DNA from: Dendrolimus kikuchii | Lineage: Eukaryota; Arthropoda; Insecta; Lepidoptera; Lasiocampidae | Assembly: GCA_019925095.2 (NCBI GenBank) | Contig: CM034409.1 | Span: forward strand, 2,669,001 to 2,733,000 | Reading direction: 5' to 3' | DNA length: 64,000 bases | Shown: piece by piece, positions 1 to 9,546 of the stretch | Position numbering within the stretch: position 1 is the stretch's first letter | Layout: each line of letters opens with the position of its first letter | Notes under the pieces: generated by a model | Seen by the model: the letters and a program-made list of their open reading frames with translations, nothing else | Databases searched by the model: none | What the model was told of the DNA's origin: nothing | Made by a program: the position numbers and the translations under genes

Positions 1-735
1 TTTTCTTTCTTTCATTCAAAATCATAATATGACGCTCTTTTTTTTTAATTTTTATGATGAGATATCCCTTTGCATACAATGTGCTGAAACAAATCGCCTG
101 TCCCTATTAACAATGTAGGATATGCAATTTTCGACATTTTGGTTTTATTTCACTAATGACCCTAAAAAAGCATTGTTTTTCAATAGCAGCAACAAAAAGG
201 TAATTTTTCCTCATAGTTTTTAAAATAGCCACATTAACAATGTCATATATGCCACCATCTCCCATTAACAATGACGAATGTTAACTCCCGACGTTATTAG
301 CGGGGCGCGAGGGGGGTATGCGGGGTATATTTTTGTAAGAAAGAAATTACTAAGACTGATTATCTAAGCTAATGAAACCTGAAATGTGATTATTAAGTGC
401 CATTCATACAGGTAGACTTTATAATTAATGATTTTAACAAATTTTATGGCAAAGATTGTTTTCATTTTGTCCCTAAATTGTCAATTATGTTTGATTATTT
501 GTTATTTGTGAAACAAATTTATTAAAAATTGGATTTAATTTATAATATCAATTTAAATACGACATAAACTTAAACAGGATTTACTAATGACAATGTTGTA
601 TGTGGCACTTCTTACAAAGAATAAATATGTTTGTCCATGTAACTTTGTTGGATGTGACAGATCCGACAAATCATGATGACCCATGTACGGATAACAAAGC
701 CATTACTAGCTTTTCAAACATTTAGATAAGTAAAA
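1..735. other. AT-rich unassigned DNA
   Basis: No coding stretch, RNA gene or repeat family seen elsewhere in the window is recognised here. It contains short homopolymer runs and a small GC-rich patch near 300-325. It could be unique intergenic sequence or very old repeats. Confidence 0.5.
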
Positions 736-835
736 ATGTTATTTAATTGCATTGCAAATAAGCTCTCGAACATATATTAACATATAATATTTTTTTTGAA
801 AATTTAATTCTTGTAGTAAAAAAAATATAAGCAAT

Positions 836-1130
836 TCAAAGTTCAGAGCGCTCTCCTGTAAAGTTGCTGATTTGCAGATCTGACTCTTTAAGGTACTGTG
901 GAGTATTAGGGATGAATAAAATACTATAAAGCAATGAAAGAATGTGAGTATTCCGGCGAAAACGAATTGGCAACTTGAGTTTTTTTCGTAATTCAGAAAC
1001 GTGGTCATACTTGCGTAATCCAAATATGAACCTTATGGAAAAGTTTTGGAGGCGCTCAAGTTTAATGATATGATACGGAATACGTTGTGGATTGAAAGAA
1101 GATATAATAACAATAGTTGAAAAAAGCATG
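836..1130 (-). mobile_element. Jockey-like LINE, RT C-terminal fragment
   Basis: The minus strand encodes a stretch with LERLQNFSIRFIFGLRKYDH followed by RFRRNTHILSLLYSIL. This resembles the segment after the reverse transcriptase domain of Jockey-type non-LTR retrotransposons, where a paired aromatic/basic block precedes a leucine-rich helix. Catalytic RT residues and the endonuclease are absent. The open frame runs on to 1183, but that last part is only the antisense of another LINE remnant. Dead fragment; exact clade uncertain. Confidence 0.6.
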
Positions 1131-1168
1131 TGAAGGTGGTTTAGACATGTAGAGAGGATGGATGATAA
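1131..1168 (+). mobile_element. RTE-2-like remnant
   Basis: The plus strand reads RWFRHVERMDD, matching the RWFGHVERM core of the RTE-2 copies elsewhere in this window. Only about 12 codons remain, between the Jockey-like fragment and the CCGACTTC element. Confidence 0.45.
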
Positions 1169-1207
1169 AAAAACCGACTTCAAAAACTAAAAAACTAAAC
1201 AGTATAA

Positions 1208-1383
1208 AATAACTTATTTCTAAAGCTATTATTATTAATATATATTATCTAAAACATCTTAAAGTCGGTGCTTAGTAATTTTCAAAAAAAATATAGTAAT
1301 TTTTATTTTGTTTTACTTTGCACCGACTTCAAGATGTTTTAGATAATATATATTAATAATAATAGCTTTAGAAATAAGTTATT
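1208..1383. repeat. Long perfect foldback in E1
   Basis: Arms 1208-1270 and 1320-1383 are almost perfectly complementary over about 60 bp, separated by a ~49-bp AT-rich spacer. The arms end at CACCGACTTC. A transcript through here would form a long hairpin. Confidence 0.8.
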
Positions 1384-1531
1384 TTACTTTTTGAAGTCGG
1401 TTTTTTTAAACGAAGTTTTTTTATTTTATTTGTTACTTTTTAGTGTCTAGCTATGTATGGGTAGACCTACGAAAGGTACCGCGCTCCTTAAAAAATATAG
1501 GTCCCAAGAAACGGGAACAAAAAAATGATCG

Positions 1532-1975
1532 TAAAATGAAAACTACTGGGCTAAACTATGTTAAATTTTTAGGGGACCAAATGGCAACTATTTCGCATAA
1601 AACTAAACAAGAATCACGTAAATCGGATCTTAAATCTCAGCGTAATCGGTGTATATATGGAACGGAATGGAAAATTTTTCATAAAATGAAAACTACTGCG
1701 CCAAACTATGTCAAGTTTTTAGGGGACCAAACGGCAGCTATTTCGCGTCGAACAAAAAAAGAATCACGTAAATCGGTTAATAACTCTCAGAATAATCGGT
1801 GTACATATGGAACGGAAGGAAAATTTTTTCATAAAAAATGTTTATAAAATGAAAACTACTGGGCCGAACTATATCAAATTTTTAGGGGACCAAATGAAAG
1901 CTATTCCGCGTCGAACAAAAAAGAATCACGTAAATCGGATCATAAATCTCGGAGTAAGCTTTGAACATACATAAA
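1532..1975 (+). repeat. Three tandem ~150-165-bp units inside E1
   Basis: Each unit starts TAAAATGAAAACTACT, at 1532, 1682 and 1845; the third is partial. Shared internal landmarks are TTTTTAGGGGACCAAA and AATCACGTAAATCGG. The related element at 55579 has a single unit, so the array expanded in this copy. Confidence 0.85.
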
Positions 1976-2037
1976 AAAAAACAAAAAAAAAAGATCCCGA
2001 CGAATTGAAAACCTCCTCCTTTTTTTGAAGTCGGTTA

Positions 2038-2479
2038 AGAAAATAGAATCACAAAACAAGTTTGTTGTGTGTTTTTCATGTTTTCATATACTGTGTTACT
2101 CGTGTCTTATTATACTGTTACTTGTGTACATTTACTGTGGTGATGGGTCTAATATATATAAATCAATGAGGCGGGGTCGGCACTGAAAATCAGCACTGTG
2201 CTGGAGGAAACTCCAACACAGCAAAAAGCTGAGTTGCCGATCTCATTTGTAGGAAATACGGTGTACAATATATTGAATTTTATCATTAAGAATGTATGTA
2301 TAAATATTTCTGCATCCATGTATTGTCGCTTTCCTAGCAAATAAATTGTTTCTGTCTTTATTTCTTTTCTTTCTAAGTTTATGACAGTATTGTGAATGGT
2401 AGAGTTGCTGCCGCTAGACTGAGACGAACACACCATGATCAAATATGAGAAGTTTTAAAGAGAGGTCAGGTAAAAAGCA
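2038..2479. other. AT-rich segment, possible LINE 3'-UTR debris
   Basis: A GGAGGAAACTCCAACACAGC motif near 2202 resembles a dispersed lepidopteran repeat I recall, but no second copy exists in this window. Frames are closed apart from a 97-codon minus-strand frame without recognisable motifs. Confidence 0.35.
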
Positions 2480-2597
2480 TCTCAAATAAACGTGCATGTA
2501 TGAAGAGGTTAATGAAAGTGGATGAAGAGAAAGATGTTTATCAGGATCGTTAGAGATCTCTGCCCACTCCCATGGGAAAAAGGCGTGATGTTATGTA
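2480..2597 (+). mobile_element. RTE-like 3' end, diverged
   Basis: The plus strand reads ACMKRLMKVDEEKDVYQDR, then PMGKRRDVMY, equivalent to the CMTRVMNVKEASEVCKNK...REVMY end of RTE-2. One stop interrupts it. It represents a sister subfamily. Confidence 0.6.
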
Positions 2598-2600
2598 TTT

Positions 2601-2914
2601 TTTTATTTTTATATGCAGGAGTTCAGCAGACAGGCAGACGGCCCACTTGATTGAAAGCGGTTACCATCGCCTATAGACATTTGCAACACCAAAAGTGCTA
2701 CAAATGCGCTGCTGGTCTCTTAAGGGAGACTGGAACTTGGTCACTAATGCCGGAACACAACTCAAGGTTGTTATGGCGACATACTTTAGACCAGGGGTGG
2801 TAGCCATCCAGTCGGGCAAATGCCCTACCACCTGGCTGTGGGTTGTTTGGTCGCCTCTTACGACAGGCCGCCCGGCCGCAGGAAATTGTATTCTTTCTCC
2901 GTTCCTGCACGGAT
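2601..2914 (-). mobile_element. SINE A, full length
   Basis: Reference description of the family: on its own strand it starts ATCCGTGCAGGAACGG, passes CTGTCGTAAGAGGCGAC, GGTGGTAGGGC and CTACCACCCCTGGTC, and ends CTGAACTCCTGCAATAAAA. There is no ORF and no tRNA-like box A/B. Its last ~90 bp are shared with the LINE 'A2' (see 48965-49252). This copy is intact at both ends; the poly-A is interrupted by T and C. Confidence 0.9.
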
Positions 2915-3127
2915 TGAAATTATGTATGTATGTTACAAAATCAAATATATTTAAGCTTTAAAACAGGAAATTTGAACTATCAAGGAAAACCTTCAAAACA
3001 TTTCCAACTCTATCTGTATGAATATAGTGTTTCATATATTAAAATATAATTTAAATGGAAATAAAATTACTCACGGAACTGCTGTTTTAATTTAATAATT
3101 ACTTGATTTGATGATCACACAATTTGC

Positions 3128-3222
3128 AATTTTGCAAAATGTGTGATGTCACACTTGGGAGGGAGAAGTCTCACGAATGTGACCAGCTGTGACAAGGATT
3201 GGGGAAGAGTCAAAAAAACATG
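3128..3222 (+). repeat. Dispersed repeat V
   Basis: Contains GTGTGATGTCACAC and GTGACCAGCTGTGACAAGG, then a G-rich stretch. An inverted relative with a C-run is at 48335-48445. Unclassified. Confidence 0.55.
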
Positions 3223-3231
3223 AAATTCGTG

Positions 3232-3585
3232 ATTTTTTTATTGCCCGAAGCAGCCAAACAGGCGGACGGTCCACTTGATGGAAGGTGGTTATCGTCGCCT
3301 GTGGACGTTTGCAACACCAGGAGTATTGCCAACGACTCCATGCCGTAGCGCAGAGGGAAAGCCTCGGCAGGAAGTTTCCTCCAGATCATTGTTGTACGCG
3401 GAATAAACGTTCTAGAGAACCGTTGAGTAGTTGAGCGTGGGAGCTTCAGGAAATGGGGGTGAACATCCCGTCGATGGCGAGCAGTTGTAAAAATGACTCG
3501 TTGGCATCAGATCAAATCGTGTGACGTACTTTATGGAAGGCCCCTAGTGAAGTATGTGGGCCATTAGATCTCTCACTCATCAAGC
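3232..3585 (-). mobile_element. LINE A2, 3' end with ORF2 C-terminus
   Basis: The minus strand encodes RFSRTFIPRTTMIWRKLPAE followed by AFPLRYGMESL, the form typical of the extreme C-terminus of insect non-LTR RT proteins (FxPRTxxxWNxLPxxVFPxxY). It then runs into a tail like that of SINE A (TTGCAAACGTCCACAGGCG ...) and an A-rich end. The tail is diverged, so this is an old copy. No RT catalytic region. Confidence 0.7.
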
Positions 3586-3654
3586 GAACGACGACGATTC
3601 TGTGAACTGTGTGTTTTCAATGCTCCAGTATTCGAACCCAACCCATTGGAAAAA

Positions 3655-4120
3655 GACGCTAATATTTTACTCATTATACCACCCTCACCCTTTTCTCTTT
3701 TTTCTTTCACCATATCCCAATTAATTGGGGTCGGCACAATATGTTTTTTCCTTCCACGCTCTTCTATTCTGACATAAATCATCTGTCATACCACAAATCA
3801 TCATATCATCCTTCACGCAATCCATCCATCTTTTTTTGGTCTACCTTCACATTTGTACTCATCCATCTTGTAGTTTAACATTCTTTTTGTCACGTGACTT
3901 TCATCCCTCCTCATTATATGCCTATACCAACTTAATCTTCTTATTCTCAAATTTTCAGTCACGGATGCAACTCTCAAAGATCCCCTTATGTACTCATTTC
4001 TCACCTTATCCGTTCTTGTAACACCACACATCCATCTCAACATTCTCATCTCAGCTGAGTGGAGACGTTTGTGCTTTATCACTTAGTGGCCCAACATTCC
4101 GACTCGTATAGCATGACTGG
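3655..4120 (-). mobile_element. RTE-1 LINE, downstream part
   Basis: The minus strand encodes MLYESECWATK, then a stop, then IKHKRLHSAEMRMLRWMCGV, then VASVTENLRIRRLSWY and a 3' part ending near CCCAATTAATTGGG. This is the RT thumb/C-terminal region of RTE-BovB-type LINEs. The copy continues upstream at 4724-4885; the two parts are separated by an RTE-2 insertion. Confidence 0.8.
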
Positions 4121-4130
4121 TCGTATGACA

Positions 4131-4723
4131 TACATAACTTCACGCCAGTTCCCTAGCAGGGTAGGCACGAACAACAGAGCGGCATTTAGGCTTATTATTA
4201 CACACCTTACTTGCTTCTTTGACATTCATAACTCTTGTCATGCACGCTCGTCTGTTCTTAAGGCTCCTGACATCTCCTTCTGCTAGTACACGATCAATTT
4301 GATCATGAAAGGTGTGTCGTGGCCTTCCACGACTTCTGCATCCATCCACTTTTGCATTGTATATCTGTTTAGTCATACTTTCATCATGCATTCTTTCCAC
4401 ATGCCCGAACCACCGAAGCATTCCTTTCCTTACCTTCACCCCGACACTCTCTTTCAGATCAACTCTCTTTCTTACTTCGGTATTACGAACGCGGTCCGCG
4501 AGCGTCACTCCGCAGATTTTGCGCAGTGCTCGCATCTCGACCGCGTTTACTCAACTTTCATGCTCTCTCTTCCATACCCACCTCTCGCTTCAATACGTGA
4601 GCGTAAGTACCAGCACCGCGTTGTTTATGGCAAGCTGGGCCTTCTGGCTGAGGTTCTTAGCGCCTAGAAGTTTACCTAACGCTCCATTCACACTATTCCC
4701 CAAATTCACTCTTCTTCTCACTG
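4131..4723 (-). mobile_element. RTE-2 LINE, longest copy, nested in RTE-1
   Basis: Reference description: RTE-2 copies encode LTYGCESWVWKREHESR, NAVEMRALRKICGVTLADRV, RKGMLRWFGHVERM and AYPARELA-stop, then a very short 3' region and (TATG)n. That is the ORF C-terminus of an RTE-like LINE with a microsatellite tail. This copy extends furthest upstream (VNGALGKLLGAKNLSQKAQL) and has at least two stops. It is flanked by the 10-bp duplication TCGTATGACA at 4121-4130 and 4724-4733. Clade assignment RTE-like is from motif memory. Confidence 0.85.
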
Positions 4724-4885
4724 TCGTATGACAGATCTATATATTTGACGTTTTAGTTTCAGTGGCATTAGTTTGTCAGATGTCACACCGGTTTACTGTC
4801 ACCACTTCAGCCATGCTACATTTATTCTTCTCCTTACATCCCTCTCTATATCACATTACCCATTAAGCCACCGTGAATTAGAAGA
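4724..4885 (-). mobile_element. RTE-1 LINE, upstream part
   Basis: The minus strand encodes DIERDVRRRINVAWLKW, two stops, then KLMPLKLKRQIYRSVIR, the segment that directly precedes the MLYESECW part at 4120. Its 5' boundary fades near 4885. Confidence 0.75.
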
Positions 4886-4889
4886 TCCA

Positions 4890-5285
4890 TTGTCAATCGC
4901 TCTCCATGTTCCATTTACCAAAAACCGGTTCTAGACATTATGACGAAAGCGCGATTTCGCGTTACGCCCCACAACATAACATTTAATGCTCGCTTACAAT
5001 TATGCTAATGGTATTGTCTCTCGAGAGAAAGGGCGTACGAAATCGAACACAGTGAAAGTTAGAAGTTTTGAATAATAGCTGGCGAACGCGTTTTTACGGT
5101 CACGCTGACAGATGGTGGATTCTATTAATTACTTCGGCCGTTCGTAATTGTTACATCTGGCCGCTCTCAGAAACATTTAAAGATCATTAGGGAACGTAGC
5201 CTTACTAAGTAACTCATTTTTAAAAATTTTACTCGTCGGTTACCACTAAGCCGCTCTCTGCCTCTAGTTTTCACGTAGTATAATC
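4890..5285. other. Unassigned segment
   Basis: Mixed-composition DNA with CG-rich islets (near 4950-5100). No motif, ORF or repeat shared with the rest of the window was found. Confidence 0.4.
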
Positions 5286-5290
5286 TATTC

Positions 5291-5380
5291 GACGGCCTCT
5301 GTGGTTGAGCGGGCTAAGCCTTTGACGGCCTCTGTGGTTGAGCGGGCTAAGCCTTTGCCGGCCTACCTCACTTCAACATT
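5291..5380 (+). repeat. Repeat C tRNA-like head, tandem duplicate
   Basis: GACGGCCTCTGTGGTTGAGC occurs twice, at 5291 and 5334 (43-bp period), before a truncated continuation. TGGTTGAGCGGG resembles a Pol III box A. Box B and the body are missing here; a complete copy begins at 5580. Confidence 0.7.
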
Positions 5381-5579
5381 ATTTACATATATATTTTATT
5401 TCCAAATTTTTTACATTTTTCTTATAAAAAATACAAATTTATTTATAAAAAAAATATAAAAAGAATATTATTATTATTATATACGTCTATACTAGGGTGG
5501 CGCAAAAAAACAGACTTTTTTTGAGTCTCGAGTGAAAAAATGTTAGTTTTTGATGTTTTAAGATGCAGATAATATAATT

Positions 5580-6437
5580 GACGGCCTCTGTGGTTGAGCG
5601 GGCTAAGCCTTTGCCGGCGTACCTCACTACAACGTAGAGGCTTCGGCTTCGATTCCTGGTTTAGTAAATTTCGGAAACGTATATTATCCGTTGTTGACTA
5701 CGGTCTGGGTGTCTGGGATCGGCCCCAGAGTCCGTTGTATATTACCCATAACACAAGCGTAACTTGCTTAATTTGGGGGTATACAATATGTGTGTTTGTC
5801 TGCCGATTATTATTATTATATTATATCTTTGTAAACCACGGGCCATAAACATGGCCCGGATATTTTGAGGGCTTGTGTGGAGCTATGGGAAGGCCAACAC
5901 GTAGAGACCCTTTGACAAATTTAATGTAAATGTGGAGTGACACTGACCGACGATAATCCCTGTCTACACCATATAGTAATGCACCCAAGGACAAACTCCG
6001 GCCAGTGTAGGACTATTGTGGGAAATGAGGACAAAAAGTACTGGGCTTAGGGGTGAATTGCTAGTGGTACTAGAGGTCTGGAAATATGGGGAATATAGCG
6101 TCTGCCCGTCGCAATGTTCGGGGAACATTGAAAAATAGGCAGACGGTGACTCGCCACTCACTGCATGGGCCCCTAAAAATGCCATATAAGACAGGGGCAA
6201 CATGGGTGTGAGTGGCTAATGGATGTAAAGAGGTGGGCTGCAGGTTCACCGTAGCTACTTCTGACGTGATGCCATTTATCACTTCCACCACTGGAGCTTG
6301 GGTCTTAACTCTAGCGATCTCCACTCCGTGCCGGCTGGTTAAGGCAATCACGGATGCGGGGGCCTTGCCTTGGCCCCCGGAGTCAGGTACGAGGTGTCGC
6401 TACTCACCTAAGGCTTCGCCGCAAAGCCCCCCTGTAG
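5580..6437 (+). mobile_element. Repeat C, longest copy (tRNA-headed)
   Basis: The head has a box A-like TGGTTGAGCGGG (5592) and, about 50 bp on, a box B-like TTCGATTCCTGG. The body follows: GTCTGGGTGTCTGGGATCGG, CCATAACACAAGCGTAACTTG, AAGGCCAACACGTAGAG, and a GC-rich end with GGGGGCCTTGCCTTGGCCCC. At ~858 bp it is far longer than typical SINEs. Open frames on either strand are shadows. Other copies: 26285, 30053, 32019, 63298. Confidence 0.65.
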
Positions 6438-7214
6438 TTATTATTATTTTTATAATCAGTTTAAAAAGTCACATATGAAAAGATTTTTAACCATTAAGTT
6501 AATTTATCTTTTAAAGTTAACAATGCCTCATTTATATAAAAATTTAGAGACATAGAAATAAAGAAAGAAAGAAAATATTTATTTAAAAAAAAAAGCGACA
6601 CAACAATAAATAATACATCATCAATAATCCATCTAATTTCGACACTACGGTGTTTTCCCATTACAGGCTTGATATTACGGCCATACAAGTTACAGCTAGT
6701 ACGAAATATCTACCAATAATTATTATCAATTAGAAAATAAAGGCACTTAATTTTTATGTGACACGTTACACAATCGCGACACGAAATGTCAAGGCGTGGC
6801 AACTGTCAAAGTGACAGTTATTTGACGTTAAGCGTCATCCAATCAACCGTCAAGGCATTGACCTGGAACGCTGCGTTCGGAATTAATGATTATTTAATTA
6901 TAATTTTATTGCTTAACAACCATTGAATTTTATGGTCTCTATATATACCTATATATGTAGCCGTTTTTGCGTGCTGTTTACCTCGGTTTTTATTCAAAGC
7001 AAATTCCGATGCAGAACGTCTTAACCCTTCGACCTTTTATCGATATTAGCAAAATCCGCAAGACTAACACTATCACTATCTCGTAATATAACAAGAAAAT
7101 ATACCCATTTCATACAAATCATACAACTCCTACATAAACAGAGTGAGACAACAACATAATTAACGATCACGTGCACAAACGCGATCTGCACTCTCATCGC
7201 GGACACATATGTGC
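6438..7214. other. AT-rich unassigned DNA
   Basis: No family or coding signal recognised. Includes an A-rich tract near 6585 and a region rich in GTCAA/TTGAC near 6790-6860. Confidence 0.45.
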
Positions 7215-7526
7215 TAATAGTGAGTAAAGGGTTAAAGTCTTAAAGGACTTTCGAGTTAGTAAATGGCCTCTCAAACGGCGCAAATATGGAACCTTAGGAA
7301 GGGGTTTATTTGTGCCGTTTGGAGTTGAAACATTTAGTCTGTGGGGTCCATCGGCAAAGAGTTTCTTCAAAGAAATTTGCAAGAAACTCTTCGATGCCAC
7401 CCGTGATAGGCTGGCTCATATTTCGCCCAACAAATAAGTATCGCTGTACAGCGCGGCAATGCAGCCAGCTTTCTGGGCACGCTCCCATCTGGCAGCGATT
7501 TTTTGCACAGTCACACGTAGCTTAGT
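7215..7526 (+). mobile_element. LINE N, ORF C-terminal fragment
   Basis: The plus strand encodes PFGVETFSLWGPSAKSF, KEICKKLFDATRD, and after a frameshift ISIAVQRGNAASFLGTLP, ending HSHT-stop. The xxFGVETxxxWGPxAxxxxxxI...QRISxAIQRGNAASxLGT signature is one I know from LINE-derived proteins of Lepidoptera; clade uncertain. Other pieces in the window: 30195-30866, 33721, 48838. Confidence 0.65.
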
Positions 7527-7570
7527 TTTCAATTGTATTTTTTTAATTTTTAGGTAAATAATGATTAATC

Positions 7571-7769
7571 TGCAGAAGTCGTGGAAAGCCACGACGCACC
7601 TTCCATGATCAAATTGATCGTGTACTAGCAGAAGGTGTTGTTAGGAGCCTTAAGAACAGACGAGCGTGCATGACAAGAGTTATGAATGTCAAAGAAGCAA
7701 GTGAGGTGTGTAAGAATAAGCCTAAATGGCGCTCTGTTGTTCGTGCCTACCCCGCAAGGGAACTGGCGT
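7571..7769 (+). mobile_element. RTE-2, 5'- and tail-truncated
   Basis: Covers the last ~65 codons up to AACTGGCG, but stops before the (TATG)n tail, so it was cut after insertion. It abuts LINE tail W. Confidence 0.85.
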
Positions 7770-7794
7770 ATTTATTATTATGTTTGACAGTGTT

Positions 7795-8210
7795 AATTTA
7801 ATTGTAATTGTTTTAATATTTTTTTATTTAATTTATTTGGGAAACATCTATCCGTGCAGGAACGGAGAAAGAATACAATTTCCTGCGGCCGGGCGGCGTC
7901 TCGTAAGAGGCGACTAAACAACCCACAGCCAGGTGGTAGGGCATTTGCCCGACTGGATGGCTACCACCCCTGGTCTAGAGCATGCCGCCATAACAACTTT
8001 GAGTTGTGTTCCGGCATTAGTGACCAGGTTCCAGACTCACTTAAGAGAGCAGCAGCGCATGTGTAGCACCTTTGGTGTTGCAAATGTCCATAGGCGATGG
8101 TAACCGCTTTCTATCCAGTGGGCCGTCTGCCTGTCTGCTGAACTCCTCCAATATAGAACACATAAATACACACACATCAATTAAGTTTCCACTAAGAAAA
8201 TAATACATGT
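7795..8210 (-). mobile_element. LINE-like tail W, host of a SINE A
   Basis: The left part (ATTTATTTGGGAAACAT) and right part (AATTAAGTTTCCACTAAGAA) are the reverse complement of the end of the insert at 9590-9990. SINE A (7850-8156) separates them and about 20 bp of W are missing. A/T-rich 3' end of an unidentified retroelement. Confidence 0.6.
7850..8156 (+). mobile_element. SINE A inserted in W
   Basis: Complete 5' end (ATCCGTGCAGG). The 3' end lacks the poly-A and ends CTCCTCCAATATAG, consistent with deletion across its 3' junction. Confidence 0.9.
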
Positions 8211-8916
8211 ATAATTATTATATATTACCACGGCCTAATCCTCCTAATCGCTGTAAAATTTTCAATGTGTAATATGCAGTACATGTACAAAAGGTGACAT
8301 TTTGCACTTGTTGACACAAATTGTAAAATTTACAAAACTGTGTTACATTTGTGTAGCTTATAAAGTTCAGTAGTTTCAATTAACTTATTTGTTTGACCTT
8401 TTAAAGAATTAAATTTTTGCAATGTAATTACAAGCTGATTATAGTAATTTTAAGGTGTTGTAAGACGAATTGACGCTGAAGTCGAATTTGAGTTTTTTTT
8501 ACTAGAACTTGAAGAAAACTCCTTATCTGTGGCGTTTTTTTTTAAATTACCAAATAGGCTATCAGACGGTCTTCCTAATGGAAGCTGGTTACAATTGTCT
8601 ATACTTATATATGGGAATAGGACTAGGGTTGCCAACAGTACTATAATTATATATCGATGGGTGAAAGGCTATATGTTTTAAACGACATTTTACAAATTGT
8701 CGGGAGAAAAGTTTGAAGTTACAAATGACCCAGAAAAACACATCACCGACGAACTATGTACCGTACTTAAAAAAAAGAACATCTATAAATTGAAACTAGA
8801 CATCAGGTTCTTTATATTTCTTTTAAGTTGAGACATTAGGATATAAAAACCCATAGTGTTAAATCTCACACAAAATGTCGCTTAAAACAAATAGCCTTTC
8901 AACCCTCGATATAATG
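8211..8916. other. AT-rich unassigned DNA
   Basis: Nothing recognisable. Short frames only; a 61-codon minus-strand frame at 8450-8635 has no motif. Confidence 0.45.
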
Positions 8917-9045
8917 AATGAATGAATATGATTTATTATTGTGTTTTAAAAGATACAGTTAACAGAAATAAAATTTTACAATATAACAGGCGGTCTTATA
9001 ATAGCGATATCTTCCAGACAACCTTTGTATGGACAAAAAAATTGA
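8917..9045 (-). mobile_element. LINE tail I, diverged
   Basis: AATGAATGAATGAATATG followed by CGGTCTTATAATAGCGATAT and TTCCAGACAACCTTTG matches the 3' end found at 16587 and 53320. The ATGA-type microsatellite marks the element's 3' terminus. Confidence 0.6.
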
Positions 9046-9148
9046 TAAGAACAGAGAGAGGTATGTTGCATTATTCTCACTACCGAAGCAGTATCTTATA
9101 AATATATACATACTTGATGTAATATATATACATTAATAAAAATATATC

Positions 9149-9528
9149 GCGGACCGCGTTCGTAATACCGAAGTAAGAAAGAGAGTTGGTCTGAAAGAGA
9201 GTGTCGGGGTGAAGGTAAGGAAAGGAATGCTCCGGTGGTTCGGACATGTGGAAAGAATGCATGATGAAAGAATGACTAAACAGATATACAATGCAAAAGT
9301 GGATGGATGCAGAAGTCGTGGAAGGCCAGGACACACCTTCCATGATCAAATCGATCGTGTACTAGCAGAAGGTGATGTCAGGAGCCTTAAGAACAGACGA
9401 GCGTGCATCACAAGAGTTATGAATGTCAAGAAGCAAGTGAGGTGTGTAAGAATAAGCCTGAATGGCGCTCTGTTGTTCGTGCCTACCCCGCAAGGGAACT
9501 GGCGTGAAGTTATGTATATATGTATGTA
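9149..9528 (+). mobile_element. RTE-2 copy
   Basis: From ADRVRNTEV (CGCGGACCGC) to a (TATG)-like tail GTATATATGTATGTA. The frame is largely intact, with a one-base loss near 9430 (GTCAAGAAGCAAG instead of GTCAAAGAAGCAAG) that shifts the end. Confidence 0.9.
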
Positions 9529-9546
9529 TTTTAGCCAATTGTACTA

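Larger units (their letters stand above)
1169..2037 (+). mobile_element. CCGACTTC-ended element E1
   Basis: Both ends carry inverted CCGACTTC/GAAGTCGG motifs (about 1171 and 2025). The left third is a long foldback, the rest is a block of tandem repeats, and the right end reads through a poly-A tract into GATCCCGACGAATTG. A shorter inverted relative lies at 55579-55985. No transposase is encoded. This end type is common in Lepidoptera by recollection; the superfamily is not assigned. An open frame at 1443-1847 only translates the tandem units. Confidence 0.65.

Noticed and set aside
836..1183. Single continuous LINE protein to 1183
   Set aside because: The last part is antisense to an RTE-2 scrap, so the frame crosses a junction by chance.
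1443..1847. 134-codon plus-strand ORF as a gene
   Set aside because: It translates tandem units inside element E1, and the E2 copy gives the same start (MSSYVWVDLRKV) in a non-genic repeat.
5580..5665. tRNA gene at repeat C head
   Set aside because: Repeated at five places with a common non-tRNA body; no cloverleaf.
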